This document shows positions 35,291-44,827 of a stretch of 64,000 bases of DNA, piece by piece. The position numbers and the translations under genes are program-made. The stretch covers positions 62,001-126,000 of the forward strand of contig NC_012968.1 in NCBI RefSeq assembly GCF_000023705.1, written 5' to 3'. The first letter of the stretch is position 1; each line of letters starts with the position of its first letter. This DNA is from Methylotenera mobilis JLW8 (GTDB lineage Bacteria > Pseudomonadota > Gammaproteobacteria > Burkholderiales > Methylophilaceae). Below the pieces are notes generated by a model. The model was not told the origin of the DNA. It worked only from the letters and a program-made list of their open reading frames with translations, and searched no databases.

Positions 35291-36154
35291 TTACAGCAGT
35301 TCTTCCACGTGTTTTTTAATATTTTCTGCAATCTTCTTGGTAGGTAAATCGTTATCGTCATTACCAAATGGGTCTTCAATTTCCTCGGCAATCAGTTCTA
35401 AGCTAGCAAGCACATAGAAAATAAACACGACAATCGGAATCACGTAATAGCCCAAGCTTAATACATATCCAAATGGTAGTGTCATCACGTAAAAGAAGAT
35501 GAATTTTTTAATAAACGCGCTATAAGAGTAGGGGATCGGCGTGTTTTTAATGCGTTCGCAGACACCGCAAACGCCGGTAAATGAATCAAGTTCGTCTTTA
35601 ATGAGGTAGAGCTGGTCACCGGTTATTTTCCCTGTGGTGTAGAGCTCATTGGCTTTTTGGAACAGGATTTTAGCCACTTGGTTAGGGCTGTGGGTGTGAT
35701 GGTTTATGGTTAAATCTAAGCCTTCAAACAGTGTTAGGCTGACTTCTTCATTGGCTAAATGTTTAGAGAGCACAGATGCATAGATCGGGATGGCTTTTCT
35801 AAAGAAGTTGCGGTCACTTTCCTCCGAAAGATAAGCGGAGAGCTTTAGCGCCAAATTGCGGCTGTTGTTGACTAACGCGCCCCATGCTTTTCTGCCTTCC
35901 CACCAGCGCTCGTAGGCGGTGTTGGTTCGGTAAGCCAATAATAGTGACAGTACAAAACCAACCGTGGTGTGCATGAGCGGGATATTCTTCACATGACTTT
36001 TATCGGATAGTTGCCACAACTCTAACTCTAGGTAGGCAATGCCACCGGCGTAAAGTCCTATGAATATCATCATGGGGATAAGCCGCCTAAAGGTATCCGA
36101 TTCGTGAAAACGGAAGATAAAAATAATCCAGTCTTTAGGGTTATATTGAATCAT
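35291..36154 (-). CDS. Bestrophin-family ion channel protein
   Basis: The 287-residue protein matches the bacterial bestrophin (UPF0187) family: RTNTAYERWWEGRKAWGALV near residue 80 and an acidic C-terminal segment EEIEDPFG, with four membrane helices. These proteins are pentameric channels for ions, reported as cation channels in Klebsiella. The start follows directly from the ATG at 36154. It stands alone on the minus strand, with no operon partner. Confidence 0.88.
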   Translation of the reverse strand: MIQYNPKDWIIFIFRFHESDTFRRLIPMMIFIGLYAGGIAYLELELWQLSDKSHVKNIPLMHTTVGFVLSLLLAYRTNTAYERWWEGRKAWGALVNNSRNLALKLSAYLSEESDRNFFRKAIPIYASVLSKHLANEEVSLTLFEGLDLTINHHTHSPNQVAKILFQKANELYTTGKITGDQLYLIKDELDSFTGVCGVCERIKNTPIPYSYSAFIKKFIFFYVMTLPFGYVLSLGYYVIPIVVFIFYVLASLELIAEEIEDPFGNDDNDLPTKKIAENIKKHVEELL

Positions 36155-36231
36155 TGCTTTTGCTAAACGCTATCTATTAAAAGTTTGCAGCGAGTATAGC
36201 ATGACAGCAATGTTGGGCTGGAACGGCGGTG

Positions 36232-36252
36232 CCGCAGTGGTATTCACTGCGG
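36232..36252. terminator. Hairpin downstream of the alginate-export-type gene
   Basis: CCGCAGTG pairs with CACTGCGG across a five-base loop. There is no T run on either strand, so termination is uncertain. Confidence 0.35.
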
Positions 36253-36345
36253 GTGATAGCTGCTAAGCCAGCACTACTTAACTAAACGTAACATTCTCAA
36301 TCTATTACATGCCTTAGCGCGAAATAGTGCTAATTTTGTAAGAAG

Positions 36346-37860
36346 CTACCAAATAAAACTAACCCAAGTAGCGAGGTAATCAATATCACCGCCACCAGCT
36401 TTGTCCACCTGCGTTCCTGTGTACATATGCACATAGGATGCGGTAGCGACCACATGCCGGTTAATTTTCCATTGTGCTGCGGCCTCTAATGCGGTGCCTA
36501 CATATTTGGATGCATCTGCAGCTGGTAACAGTACACGCCCAGTGGTTGCGTAAATTGCATCTTGCTTGCTGTGTTTCCAGATAAAGTCACTGCCAAATGT
36601 GATGGTCAGGTCTTCTCTGGGCTGCATTTGTAGCGAGGCGTGAATGTCCGCCAAGTTGGCTGGGCGAAAAAACGCGGCATCATTGAAGTAGTTAGCTTTA
36701 AAGAATAATGGATTGAAGGTTTCTAATTTGCCGTCTTTTTTATTGCTATCACCACTTGCGATATCGGCTTTGACACCCAAGCGTGGATGCCAGGCAAGGT
36801 CTTTAAAGGTGTAACCGGTGTCGCTGGCGAATGTCCAGGCGCGAATCTCTTTGTCCCCCACCTCGCCTAGTTGAGCCACGGCTTCCCAGTCGTAATCCCA
36901 TTGGCCGTTCTTGCCAAACCAGCGAAGGCCTAAGGTATGCCGATTCTCCGTACCCTTGGCACCTACATAAGCGGCTTCTTCATTACGGTAGTTGAGGTAG
37001 TAAGCGTCTACACTGGCGCCAGATGTGGCGCTTAATGGTGTGCTGGCATAGATACCACTAAAGGTCTGTGCTTGATTTGGCTTATCTGCTTCGTATCTAT
37101 CTTCTTTTACTGGGCGGGTAATAAATCCGTATAGTTTCTTATTGCCCTCGTTAGAATGAATAAACTGTAAACCATCGAATTTAAGTTGCGTATTTGGCCC
37201 CGCTCGGGTGGCAATCAGTCTGCCAGAGCCGTAACTCATGGAGAACCTGCCTGCACGAATGGTTTGCCTGTTCCCATTTGGGCTTGGGTCGCCAAAGGTA
37301 TAGTCAACAAAGGCTTGCTGTAAGTCTAGCGGGTTCTGGTTCACGTCTAACTTTTGCTCGCCGCCAAACTGCACACTGGAGATTCCTTGCACAAAGAACC
37401 GTAGGCGTTCATTTGCATGCACGTCCGCATGCAGCATGATTCTTTGTAAGCCATAATGGTCACTGTCTGCGCCCTTAATACCAAAGGCTTGATTGTGAGA
37501 CTGCTCGTAGCGCTCTCTGATTTCTCCGCCGAAAGAAAGGTAGCTTTCAGTATTTTCAGGGTCTAACGGGATGTATTTAAATGCATCAAATGGGTCGTTA
37601 CGTTTTGCAGGGTCTGCCAGATAAGAATAGCGCTCTGTGTAGCGCAAGATAGTATAAGGTGGTGGTTTAGCGTTTGGTGCGCCAAACGGTACGTCTTCTG
37701 CAAGGATTGATTCATGGGGATGAACGAACTGGGTTTCATGCTGCTGGTGATCAACAACACTGTAATCTGCGGCCATGGCCGGAAAAGTGATGACACCAGC
37801 CATCATTGCTGCAGTTAATCTAATTGGTACCGCGCCAGAAGTTTTGATTATGTTGTTCAT
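36346..37860 (-). CDS. Alginate-export-family outer-membrane porin
   Basis: The 504-residue protein has a signal peptide ending in PAMAA and the AlgE/alginate_exp domain (FGGEIRERYE near residue 107, then beta-strand repeats to a C-terminal aromatic SFIW). It forms an outer-membrane beta-barrel. There are no alginate synthesis genes nearby, so the substrate is likely some other anion or polymer. It is downstream of an isochorismatase-like gene on the same strand, with a hairpin between them at 37923-37945. Confidence 0.85.
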   Translation of the reverse strand: MNNIIKTSGAVPIRLTAAMMAGVITFPAMAADYSVVDHQQHETQFVHPHESILAEDVPFGAPNAKPPPYTILRYTERYSYLADPAKRNDPFDAFKYIPLDPENTESYLSFGGEIRERYEQSHNQAFGIKGADSDHYGLQRIMLHADVHANERLRFFVQGISSVQFGGEQKLDVNQNPLDLQQAFVDYTFGDPSPNGNRQTIRAGRFSMSYGSGRLIATRAGPNTQLKFDGLQFIHSNEGNKKLYGFITRPVKEDRYEADKPNQAQTFSGIYASTPLSATSGASVDAYYLNYRNEEAAYVGAKGTENRHTLGLRWFGKNGQWDYDWEAVAQLGEVGDKEIRAWTFASDTGYTFKDLAWHPRLGVKADIASGDSNKKDGKLETFNPLFFKANYFNDAAFFRPANLADIHASLQMQPREDLTITFGSDFIWKHSKQDAIYATTGRVLLPAADASKYVGTALEAAAQWKINRHVVATASYVHMYTGTQVDKAGGGDIDYLATWVSFIW

Positions 37861-37922
37861 GATTTAAAAATTCTAAGATGCTGGTTTAATGGCGAGTTAA
37901 TTGAGATAAATAACAAGCGGGG

Positions 37923-37945
37923 CAGAAGGGGGTATTCCCCTTCTG
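37923..37945. terminator. Hairpin between the hydrolase and porin genes
   Basis: CAGAAGGGG pairs with CCCCTTCTG across a five-base loop, followed by ATTTT on the plus strand. On the minus strand it could reduce transcription from the hydrolase into the porin. Confidence 0.5.
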
Positions 37946-37955
37946 ATTTTAATAA

Positions 37956-38582
37956 CTATTTCTTAGTGCTTTGCGCGTTAAAAGAAGTGATGAGATTACG
38001 GTAATCAGGGATATGGTTAGATAACAAAGTCGCCAAGCCCTCAATATCACGACGCCAATCACGATGTAACTCACAAGCCACCCCAAACCAAGTCATGAAC
38101 TGAACACCGGCAGCTTCCATACGGCGCCATGCCGCATCACGCGTCATTTCATTAAATGTGCCAGAAGCATCCGCCACCACAAACACCTCAAAACCCTCTT
38201 CAATCGCAGCCAGTGCTGGGAATGCTACACACACCTCGGTCACCACGCCGGCAATGATGATCTGCTTCTTACCTGTGGCTTTAATCGCCTTCACGAAGTC
38301 CTCGTTATCCCACGCATTGATTTGGCCAGGACGTGCAATATAAGGCGCATCAGGGAACATCTCTTTTAACTCAGGCATCAACGGACCGTTAGGACCATTC
38401 TCAAAGCTAGTCGTTAAGATGGTTGGCAACTGAAAGTACTTAGCAGAATCTGCCAATGCCAATACATTGTTCTTAAAGCGATCTGGCTCAATATCGCGTA
38501 CTAAAGATAACAGGCCTGCTTGGTGATCTACTAGTAATACTACTGCGTTGTCGCGGTCTAGACGTACGTATGGTTTGTTCAT
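37956..38582 (-). CDS. Isochorismatase-family hydrolase (YcaC-like)
   Basis: Starting at 38582 (MNKPYVRLD, with GGA seven bases upstream; an ATG at 38588 is too close to it) the protein has 208 residues. The catalytic elements are D in LLVDHQAGLL, Lys near residue 85 (AIKATGKKQIII), and nucleophile Cys in VVTEVCVAFPALAA. The YcaC group has uncertain physiological substrates, probably amides. It is cytoplasmic. Confidence 0.88.
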   Translation of the reverse strand: MNKPYVRLDRDNAVVLLVDHQAGLLSLVRDIEPDRFKNNVLALADSAKYFQLPTILTTSFENGPNGPLMPELKEMFPDAPYIARPGQINAWDNEDFVKAIKATGKKQIIIAGVVTEVCVAFPALAAIEEGFEVFVVADASGTFNEMTRDAAWRRMEAAGVQFMTWFGVACELHRDWRRDIEGLATLLSNHIPDYRNLITSFNAQSTKK

Positions 38583-38939
38583 TTTCATTTCCTTTTTTAA
38601 TAATGTTTTAGTGTTTAATTTGTTTGTTGCTGGAACGGTTCCCACTATACGGAGATGAAATGTTGTGCACTAGATGGTTAGATGACAAATTACTTTTCAT
38701 TTAAATGAACAATAGCCCAACCTAACTTAATCCTGTGACAATAATGGTTTGAGTGTGCCCAGATGCGTTTTAGCCGGGAACAGGCAACAATTCGTTAAAC
38801 AATTCTTTAGTGATGCTAATATGTCAGTAAATATCCAATCAAATCTGAGTCTAGCCTCAGATGAAAGATTGTCAGCCCCCAAGCGTTCCTTACACGCCAT
38901 TGTTGCTAATGCTATTGCATATATAAGCCATTGATACAG

Positions 38940-40292
38940 ATGAAATTAATGAGTTCAGATAAGAAATGGAATCTCAAGTGCCTCGTAGCCGCTGTAGTCA
39001 CTACGCTGGTGGTATTCCTTTTTCTTAATCATTTTCTCAATCTGCAAAAGCAAAAGTTAAAGGCAGATGAAACGCTGAAGTCCTCTGTTTATGGCAACCT
39101 GCTGTGGACTGAGGTGGATCGTGAGTTAAATTCACTGCTGTTTATTTCTAATGGCATGGCGAGCTTTATTTCGGCTTACCGCGATGATCTGCGCCCAGAG
39201 AAAATTAAATTTATTCTCAAAGATTTATGGCAGCGCTCCAAACATGTGCGTAATCTGGGTGTGGCCGTAGGCTACAAAATTACTTACGTGTACCCGGAAG
39301 AGAGTAATTCACAAATCATTGGTAAGGATTTCCGCGATATACCCAAACAATGGCCCAAGGTGAAACAGGCGGTGGACAGCCGCGAAGGGGTGTTTGATGG
39401 CCCGGTTGATTTATTGCAAGGTGGCCGGGGTTTTATTTACCGCTACCCGATATATTTGGATGACGAGTATTGGGGCATCATGTCTACGGTGATCAATACC
39501 GATGAGTTTTTGTCGGCGGCATTTAAAAATACGCCCAAAAATCACCAATTCGCGATTCGTTCATATGGCAGTAAAACGGTGTTTTATGGTGATCCGCAAT
39601 TGTTTGCAGATAAAAACACCTATAAGCAGACCAGTGTCGTGCCCAATGGCAAATGGGAGTGGGCGATTAAAAACCACTCCAACGCCTTTACCGATCAGTT
39701 TATTGTTTACCAGTTGCTTGGATTTTTATTTAGCCTGTTCTGTGGCGCGGCGGTTTATCGCATGATTCACGCCATGCGTAGGCTGTCTGAACAGGCCATG
39801 CTGGATAGTTTGACCCACCTGCCGAATCGTAGACTGCTACAGGATCGCATGGATATTGCCTATCACTCCTGTAACCGCTCGCACAAAATGATGGCGGTTT
39901 TAATTATTGATATCGATTATTTCAAGAAAATCAATGATACCTATGGCCATGATTTTGGAGATGAGGTGATTAAAACCGTGGCTAATGGTATCAAGGCTAC
40001 GCTACGTGATACCGATACTGTGAGCCGAGTCGGTGGCGATGAGTTTATTGTGCTATTGAAAGAGTTTAAAGTTTTAGAAAATGTGCACTCTATTGCACAT
40101 AAGCTCACCGAGGTGTTTGCCAGCCCCTGGTTAGTGTTAGATAAAGAAATAACGATACATTTAAGCATAGGAGTTTCGGTTTACGACCCGGAAAATCCTG
40201 TCGGTATTAAAGAGCTGTTAAAAGAAGCGGATATCGCTTTATATGATTCCAAAGCGCAAGGGCGTAACCGATTTAACTTTTATCAGAAATAG
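38940..40292 (+). CDS. Membrane diguanylate cyclase with CHASE-type sensor
   Basis: The frame opens at a TTG at 38931; ATG codons at 38940 and 38952 are better starts. The roughly 450-residue protein has one N-terminal helix (about residues 15-35), a periplasmic CHASE-like domain to about residue 240, a second helix near 250-270 and a GGDEF domain with intact RVGGDEF and an inhibitory-site R-x-x-D five residues before it. It should make cyclic di-GMP in response to an external small molecule. There is no EAL domain. Confidence 0.9.
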   Translation: MKLMSSDKKWNLKCLVAAVVTTLVVFLFLNHFLNLQKQKLKADETLKSSVYGNLLWTEVDRELNSLLFISNGMASFISAYRDDLRPEKIKFILKDLWQRSKHVRNLGVAVGYKITYVYPEESNSQIIGKDFRDIPKQWPKVKQAVDSREGVFDGPVDLLQGGRGFIYRYPIYLDDEYWGIMSTVINTDEFLSAAFKNTPKNHQFAIRSYGSKTVFYGDPQLFADKNTYKQTSVVPNGKWEWAIKNHSNAFTDQFIVYQLLGFLFSLFCGAAVYRMIHAMRRLSEQAMLDSLTHLPNRRLLQDRMDIAYHSCNRSHKMMAVLIIDIDYFKKINDTYGHDFGDEVIKTVANGIKATLRDTDTVSRVGGDEFIVLLKEFKVLENVHSIAHKLTEVFASPWLVLDKEITIHLSIGVSVYDPENPVGIKELLKEADIALYDSKAQGRNRFNFYQK

Positions 40293-40331
40293 ATCTTATT
40301 TCAGTGGCGTTATGCATAAGCAAAGTTAAGT

Positions 40332-40376
40332 AACTGAGGGTTTATTTATTCATTTAATTAAACCCTCAGTTTTAGC
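40332..40376. terminator. Bidirectional intrinsic terminator
   Basis: A perfect 13-base stem (AACTGAGGGTTTA, 40332-40344, with 40359-40371) is flanked by T-rich and A-rich ends. It lies between the convergent cyclase and peroxidase genes. Confidence 0.8.
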
Positions 40377-40382
40377 GCAATA

Positions 40383-41396
40383 CTACTGACCGAATCGTCT
40401 GCCAAAGCTCACTGCATATGCTCCTGGGCGTGCTAATAGTATCTGGTCATCAGAGGCGGCGATGCCGTCCACTAAATTGAGCGGGCTGAACATGGTGGCT
40501 TTTTCAAATGCTACGCCATTGGCATCTATATTTTTCAGCGTGAGTGTACCCAGTTCTACCAGCTTTCTATTTTCTGGCCACACCACGGTTGGATCATTCA
40601 CCTCATCGTCTTTAGCCGCTAACTGCACGCTGATTTTGAACTTAGCTGGTGCTTTGCTTAAACGTAGTGGCAATTCGTCCACCAAATAGTTGGGGGCGGC
40701 ATTTGTAGACTGCTCTTTACTTAGAAACTCTGTACCGTTGATAGGGGTGATGCGGTAGCGCCCATATTGGGTTTCGCCTTGGGCATTGGTAAATGCAAAT
40801 GCGTTTACCCCGTAATAAGCTTCTGTGGCAAAGCTCACCGGTGCTGGTTTGGGCATTTGTACAAAGCTGAGCGCTGCAGGATGCGAGCCTAAAAATTGTT
40901 CTATTGGTGTTGGTTTGGCAGCGCCCGCGCCACTTGCTGCAATGGCGTTGAGTAGCCCTAAAAAGTCTTCAGGCGTGGCTGCCGGAAAGCCATTGGTAGA
41001 AATACTTACAATATCGGTATAGCTTGCATCTGCAAGTTGAAAGCGAATGGCGATGCCTTTAGGGAAAGAGTTACCATCGGCATCCGGGATGGTTGGCAAG
41101 CCTGTCGCATCGGAAAAACGCACAGTGACAGGGCTGGCTTTGGTTTGCAGGTGCGCGGCACTGCTGAGGCTAGCTGCCGATTTTGCCGGTACAAATTCAC
41201 CTTGCGCCACAATGCCCTTGGCGTGGTTGGCGCGATAGCCTTTGTGTGGCCCACCTGATAGTTTGGTGAGGGTGTTCACAATTTGTTCAGTGACTGGTTT
41301 ATCACTTTCAGTTGCATCCTCTGCATAAACATTACTCATGCTGAATACTAGAGCGGTGAGGGCAAAACTTTTAATTAAGGTATTTTTTGTTTTCAT
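40383..41396 (-). CDS. Periplasmic catalase-family peroxidase
   Basis: The 337-residue protein has a signal peptide ending in VYA and a catalase-like core: RANHAKGIVAQGEF near residue 55 with the distal His region, and VRFSDATGLP. It belongs to the short catalase-related family rather than full catalases of 480 or more residues; these have peroxidase rather than strong catalase activity. The C-terminus (AYAVSFGRRF) supplies a Tyr region for haem binding. It is monocistronic. Confidence 0.85.
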   Translation of the reverse strand: MKTKNTLIKSFALTALVFSMSNVYAEDATESDKPVTEQIVNTLTKLSGGPHKGYRANHAKGIVAQGEFVPAKSAASLSSAAHLQTKASPVTVRFSDATGLPTIPDADGNSFPKGIAIRFQLADASYTDIVSISTNGFPAATPEDFLGLLNAIAASGAGAAKPTPIEQFLGSHPAALSFVQMPKPAPVSFATEAYYGVNAFAFTNAQGETQYGRYRITPINGTEFLSKEQSTNAAPNYLVDELPLRLSKAPAKFKISVQLAAKDDEVNDPTVVWPENRKLVELGTLTLKNIDANGVAFEKATMFSPLNLVDGIAASDDQILLARPGAYAVSFGRRFGQ

Positions 41397-41750
41397 GGAG
41401 TTGTCCTAAGTATAAATGTGGGTGAGTAAGTATAAAGCTGATGCTGTTGTTAAATGGTCAATCAGGCTGGCGCTGAGAAAAATGTGCAGCGCATTTACTA
41501 TTGGCAGAACCATATTATCTGATGATATGGATTCGAATATTACTCTTATCCGGCCCGCTGTAAAATAAATGAGTCATAAGCTTGATGAAGATAAAAATTA
41601 GTGTGCATGGGCAGTATTGTCTGAGCATGGCTAGGATAAACAGATTCGCAGTTCTTTATAATTGTTAGTTTTTAATATATAAGTTTTAAATATTAAAAGT
41701 TATATATATGCCGTTATATTATCCAGCCTAAATTGCATTAGGGGTACTTT
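41397..41750. other. Intergenic stretch before the sfnR-like gene
   Basis: About 354 bases, AT-rich toward the right, without a gene. No -24/-12 element was found here, so the activator gene itself is probably expressed from a sigma-70 promoter within the AT-rich part near 41650-41720. An AGGGG site precedes the start codon. Confidence 0.4.
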
Positions 41751-42869
41751 ATGGGGCATATAGAATTTAACGAATATGGTGAGGCTGAATATAAGGCAAG
41801 AAGCGGCCCGCCTGTTATCACCTTTAAAAATCTCAATCAGGTTAGCCTTTCAATTAGGGCAAGTGCGTTGGTGTTTGAAGACCCAGAGTCAAGCAAGTTG
41901 CTGTCATTGATCGAACGGGTTGCCCCTAGTGATGTTACTGCTTTTATTATGGGCGAGACCGGCACGGGTAAAGAGCTAGTGGCGCGCCACTTGCACGCAT
42001 TAAGCCCGCGTAAACATGGCCCATTCGCCGCGATTAATTGCGGTGCATTTTCTGAGTCTTTGGTAGAGAGTGAGTTGTTTGGGCATGAGAAGGGATCGTT
42101 TACCGGTGCTGTATCCAGCAAGCAGGGGTGGTTTGAAAGTGCTAATGGCGGAACTTTGTTCTTGGATGAGATTGGTGATTTACCACTATCTACACAAGTT
42201 AAATTATTGCGCGTTATTCAGCAGCGAGAGATTGTACGTGTCGGCTCTAGAAAAGCCACGCCTATTGATGTGCGGCTGGTAGCTGCGACCAATGTCAATT
42301 TGGAAGATGCAGTCAAAGCCGGCCGCTTTAGGGAAGATTTGTACTATCGGATTAATGTAGTGCCGATTCAGATTGCGCCTTTGCGTAATAGAGTTGGTGA
42401 TATTTTGCCGTTGACCGAGCACTTTCTGTCCATCTACAAAAATCGCCTGCATACAAAACAGCCGACATTAGCATCCGAAACCATCAAGCTGCTGCATGAC
42501 TACCCATGGCCTGGCAATATTCGTGAGCTTGAAAATGTTATTCATCGTGCGTTATTGGTGAGTGATGGTAATGAGCTACGTCCGCGCGATTTAAATTTGC
42601 CAGCGATACAGGCGGCAGCAGGTTCAGCGTCTGGCGCGTTTGCGGGCAACGCTTTTCAATATGCAAGCAATGAAGTGTGCACCTTGGATAAAGCGCTTAA
42701 CGAAATTATTCAATCTGAGCCTGAGCATTTATATGAAACGGTAAATCGCAAGTTAGTGTTATCTGCTTATGCATATTGCCGCCAAAATCAGGTGCAAACC
42801 GCACGGGTGCTAGGTATTAGTAGAAACATATTACGTACCTTGCTGAAACAGTTTGGCGTGATTCAATAG
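41751..42869 (+). CDS. sfnR: SfnR-like sigma-54-dependent activator
   Basis: The 372-residue protein has a short N-terminus without a receiver domain, an AAA+ sigma-54 interaction domain with GETGTGKE (near residue 67) and the sigma-54 contact loop as GSFTGA rather than GAFTGA, and a C-terminal Fis-type HTH (RVLGISRNILRTLL). It closely resembles SfnR, the activator of sulfone and sulfonate use in Pseudomonas, by the RASALVFEDP opening. The lack of a sensor domain fits control by expression level. Five -24/-12 promoters lie in the following 13 kb. Confidence 0.9.
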   Translation: MGHIEFNEYGEAEYKARSGPPVITFKNLNQVSLSIRASALVFEDPESSKLLSLIERVAPSDVTAFIMGETGTGKELVARHLHALSPRKHGPFAAINCGAFSESLVESELFGHEKGSFTGAVSSKQGWFESANGGTLFLDEIGDLPLSTQVKLLRVIQQREIVRVGSRKATPIDVRLVAATNVNLEDAVKAGRFREDLYYRINVVPIQIAPLRNRVGDILPLTEHFLSIYKNRLHTKQPTLASETIKLLHDYPWPGNIRELENVIHRALLVSDGNELRPRDLNLPAIQAAAGSASGAFAGNAFQYASNEVCTLDKALNEIIQSEPEHLYETVNRKLVLSAYAYCRQNQVQTARVLGISRNILRTLLKQFGVIQ

Positions 42870-42878
42870 TTAGCTAAC

Positions 42879-42899
42879 GTGTTGTTCACTTTGCAACAC
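42879..42899. promoter_or_regulatory. Candidate activator site upstream of the FMN reductase
   Basis: GTGTTG and CAACAC arms separated by nine bases resemble the GTTGCT/AGCAAC palindromes near the other sigma-54 promoters. The site partly overlaps the sfnR terminator and lies about 80 bases before the -24 element. Confidence 0.4.
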
Positions 42900-42933
42900 C
42901 TCTGCTTGATAACAAGCAGAGGTGTTCTTTTTT
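42895..42933 (+). terminator. Intrinsic terminator of sfnR
   Basis: A perfect 14-base stem (AACACCTCTGCTTG with its complement at 42913-42926) and ATAA loop is followed by CTTTTTT. Confidence 0.9.
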
Positions 42934-42976
42934 AACCAAGAATTCTAGTATAAACGCTATTTTTAGCCATTAATTG

Positions 42977-42993
42977 CAGGCATGAATCGTGCT
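42977..42993 (+). promoter_or_regulatory. Sigma-54 promoter of the FMN reductase gene
   Basis: CAGGCATGAATCGTGCT has GG and GC separated by exactly ten bases, as required for -24/-12 promoters. The start codon is 56 bases downstream of the GC. Confidence 0.6.
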
Positions 42994-43048
42994 GGTGTTA
43001 ATAGGTAAGTTTTACTTAATTGACGCTTTTTTCGCAAAGGATTAAAAA

Positions 43049-43597
43049 ATGAAAGTTGTTGCTATCTCCGGCAGCCTCAGCGCGCCGTCTCGTACCAAAG
43101 CATTGGTAGAAAATATTCTTAACAACGTAACGCAAAAAGTACATGCTAAACATACACTGATTGATATTGCACAATTTGCACCAGAGCTAGGCAGTACCGT
43201 TACTTATAATGATTTCCCTAAAGTGTTGTTTGATGCTTATGCAGCGATTGCTGAGGCTGATTTAATTATCATTGGCACCCCTGTGTACAAAGCATCCTAT
43301 ACCGGACTATTGAAACATTTTTTTGATCTACTTGATCCAAAGTTATTAGTTGGTAAGGTTGCAGTGTTGGCTGCTACTGGTGGCACCGACCAGCATGCGT
43401 TGGTGCTGGAGTATCAGTTAAGACCATTGGTTAGCTTTTTTGGTGTGACCACGGCACCTACTGCCATTTATGCGCGTGATAATGAGTTTATCGATTACCG
43501 TTTACATAGCGAGGCGATTGAAGCGCGTGTTAATACCGCGGTTAATCAGGCGCTTAATCTACTAGAAAGCAAAACGGCACAAGCACTTGCTGCTTAA
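43049..43597 (+). CDS. msuE: NADPH-dependent FMN reductase (SsuE/MsuE family)
   Basis: The 182-residue flavodoxin-fold protein starts with VVAISGSLSAPSRTKALV and contains IIGTPVYKASYTGLLKHFFDLL, the SsuE/MsuE pattern. It supplies reduced FMN to two-component monooxygenases such as SsuD or MsuD. It is the only reductase in the island and should serve both monooxygenases at 55043 and 56131. Its own -24/-12 promoter puts it under the same activator. MsuE and SsuE cannot be separated by eye. Confidence 0.88.
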   Translation: MKVVAISGSLSAPSRTKALVENILNNVTQKVHAKHTLIDIAQFAPELGSTVTYNDFPKVLFDAYAAIAEADLIIIGTPVYKASYTGLLKHFFDLLDPKLLVGKVAVLAATGGTDQHALVLEYQLRPLVSFFGVTTAPTAIYARDNEFIDYRLHSEAIEARVNTAVNQALNLLESKTAQALAA

Positions 43598-43621
43598 ACT
43601 TTAAATGTACTCAACATAGAA

Positions 43622-43659
43622 AAAAGCCCATGCAGAAATGCATGGGCTTTTATTTTTTT
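43622..43659. terminator. Bidirectional intrinsic terminator
   Basis: AAAAGCCCATGCA pairs with TGCATGGGCTTTT across GAAA, with T runs on the plus side and A run on the other. It separates convergent msuE and exbD. Confidence 0.9.
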
Positions 43660-43681
43660 GTGGATTGTTAGTATTGTTGGG

Positions 43682-44089
43682 CTAGTTTGCTTGAGTGATT
43701 ACTGCAAGCTTTGTGATACCAGAGCGTTCAATCGCTGCCATGACTTTTGCAACTGAACCATATTTAACAGACTCGTCTGAATTCAAATGATAAGTTTGGT
43801 CCGGATTGCTGTTGTATCTTGATTTTAACTCTGGCTCCAGTGCTGCTAGCGCCACAGCCTGTTTATCAATGTAAACGTTGCCTTCTGCATTCACACTAAT
43901 AGTGACCGGTGTGCTGGAGTCAGCTAGTTTGGTTGCACTCGCTTTGGGTAAATTAACGGTGATTGCATTATTGAGCAATGGTGCAGTCACAATAAATACT
44001 ACCAGCAGCACCAACATCACATCCACTAATGGAGTGACGTTGATTTCGCTTAACACGTCATCACCATCACTTTGGGAGGAAAAAGCCAT
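43682..44089 (-). CDS. exbD: ExbD-like energy-transducing protein
   Basis: The 135-residue protein has one N-terminal membrane helix (LVDVMLVLLVVFIVTAPLL) including the conserved Asp needed for proton use, and a periplasmic domain. Its start overlaps the exbB stop by one base. It forms the inner-membrane motor with ExbB that energises TonB. It is the last gene of the ssuB-tonB-exbB-exbD operon. Confidence 0.93.
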   Translation of the reverse strand: MAFSSQSDGDDVLSEINVTPLVDVMLVLLVVFIVTAPLLNNAITVNLPKASATKLADSSTPVTISVNAEGNVYIDKQAVALAALEPELKSRYNSNPDQTYHLNSDESVKYGSVAKVMAAIERSGITKLAVITQAN

Positions 44090-44814
44090 TATGCTACCGC
44101 TCCTTTCAGGTTGTGTACCACCGCTTTTTCGCCTTGGTTAGCGGTTGCGTCATTATTTTTTCTGAAAGTTGCCTTGCGTGACAAAGTAATTAAGTCTTCT
44201 GCAAAGTCATCCAGATTATTGCTGCTGGTTTTTAATCTGCGTAAGAAAAAGTTATAAGCCAATACTGCGGGCACGGCAACTGCAATGCCTACTGCAGTTG
44301 CAATCAATGCCTCACCTATTGGGCCCGCCACTACATCCAAGCTGGCAGAGCCGGTTTTTCCGATGGCAGAGAGTGCATGCATGATGCCCCACACCGTGCC
44401 GAACAGACCAACGAATGGTGCTGTGCTGCCTATGCTCGCTAGCACTACTAGACCGCTCTCTCTGGTGACGCGCTCTTTCTGAATTTGCTGGCGTAATGCG
44501 CGCTCCAGTACATCTTGTCTATCGCCAAAATGTTGTAAGTCATTGGCAGTGTTGGAGTCAATATCTTTTAATACATTAAAACCTACAGTAGCCACCCGGT
44601 AGGCAGGGCCGTTGTGGTCTTTCAGGTCTGCGGCTGATTGGAAATTACGCGCACTCCAAAATGCTGCTCTGTATTTAACATTTTGCTTGCGGATTAACCA
44701 TACCTGTAAAGATTTGGCCAAGATTAAAGTCCACGTGACAAAAGACCCTGCAATCAGTGTTAATAGCACGGCTTGTACAACAATGGAGGTAGAAGTGTCA
44801 GAAAAATTATACAT
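44089..44814 (-). CDS. exbB: ExbB-like (MotA/TolQ/ExbB) proton channel
   Basis: The 241-residue protein has three membrane helices and the family core TAPFVGLFGTVWGIMHAL and AVAVPAVLAYNFF. It pairs with ExbD as the proton motor for TonB. It sits 13 bases after tonB. Together with tonB and exbD it forms a private energising system, separate from any housekeeping TonB elsewhere in the genome. Confidence 0.93.
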   Translation of the reverse strand: MYNFSDTSTSIVVQAVLLTLIAGSFVTWTLILAKSLQVWLIRKQNVKYRAAFWSARNFQSAADLKDHNGPAYRVATVGFNVLKDIDSNTANDLQHFGDRQDVLERALRQQIQKERVTRESGLVVLASIGSTAPFVGLFGTVWGIMHALSAIGKTGSASLDVVAGPIGEALIATAVGIAVAVPAVLAYNFFLRRLKTSSNNLDDFAEDLITLSRKATFRKNNDATANQGEKAVVHNLKGAVA

Positions 44815-44827
44815 AGTAAGATTACCT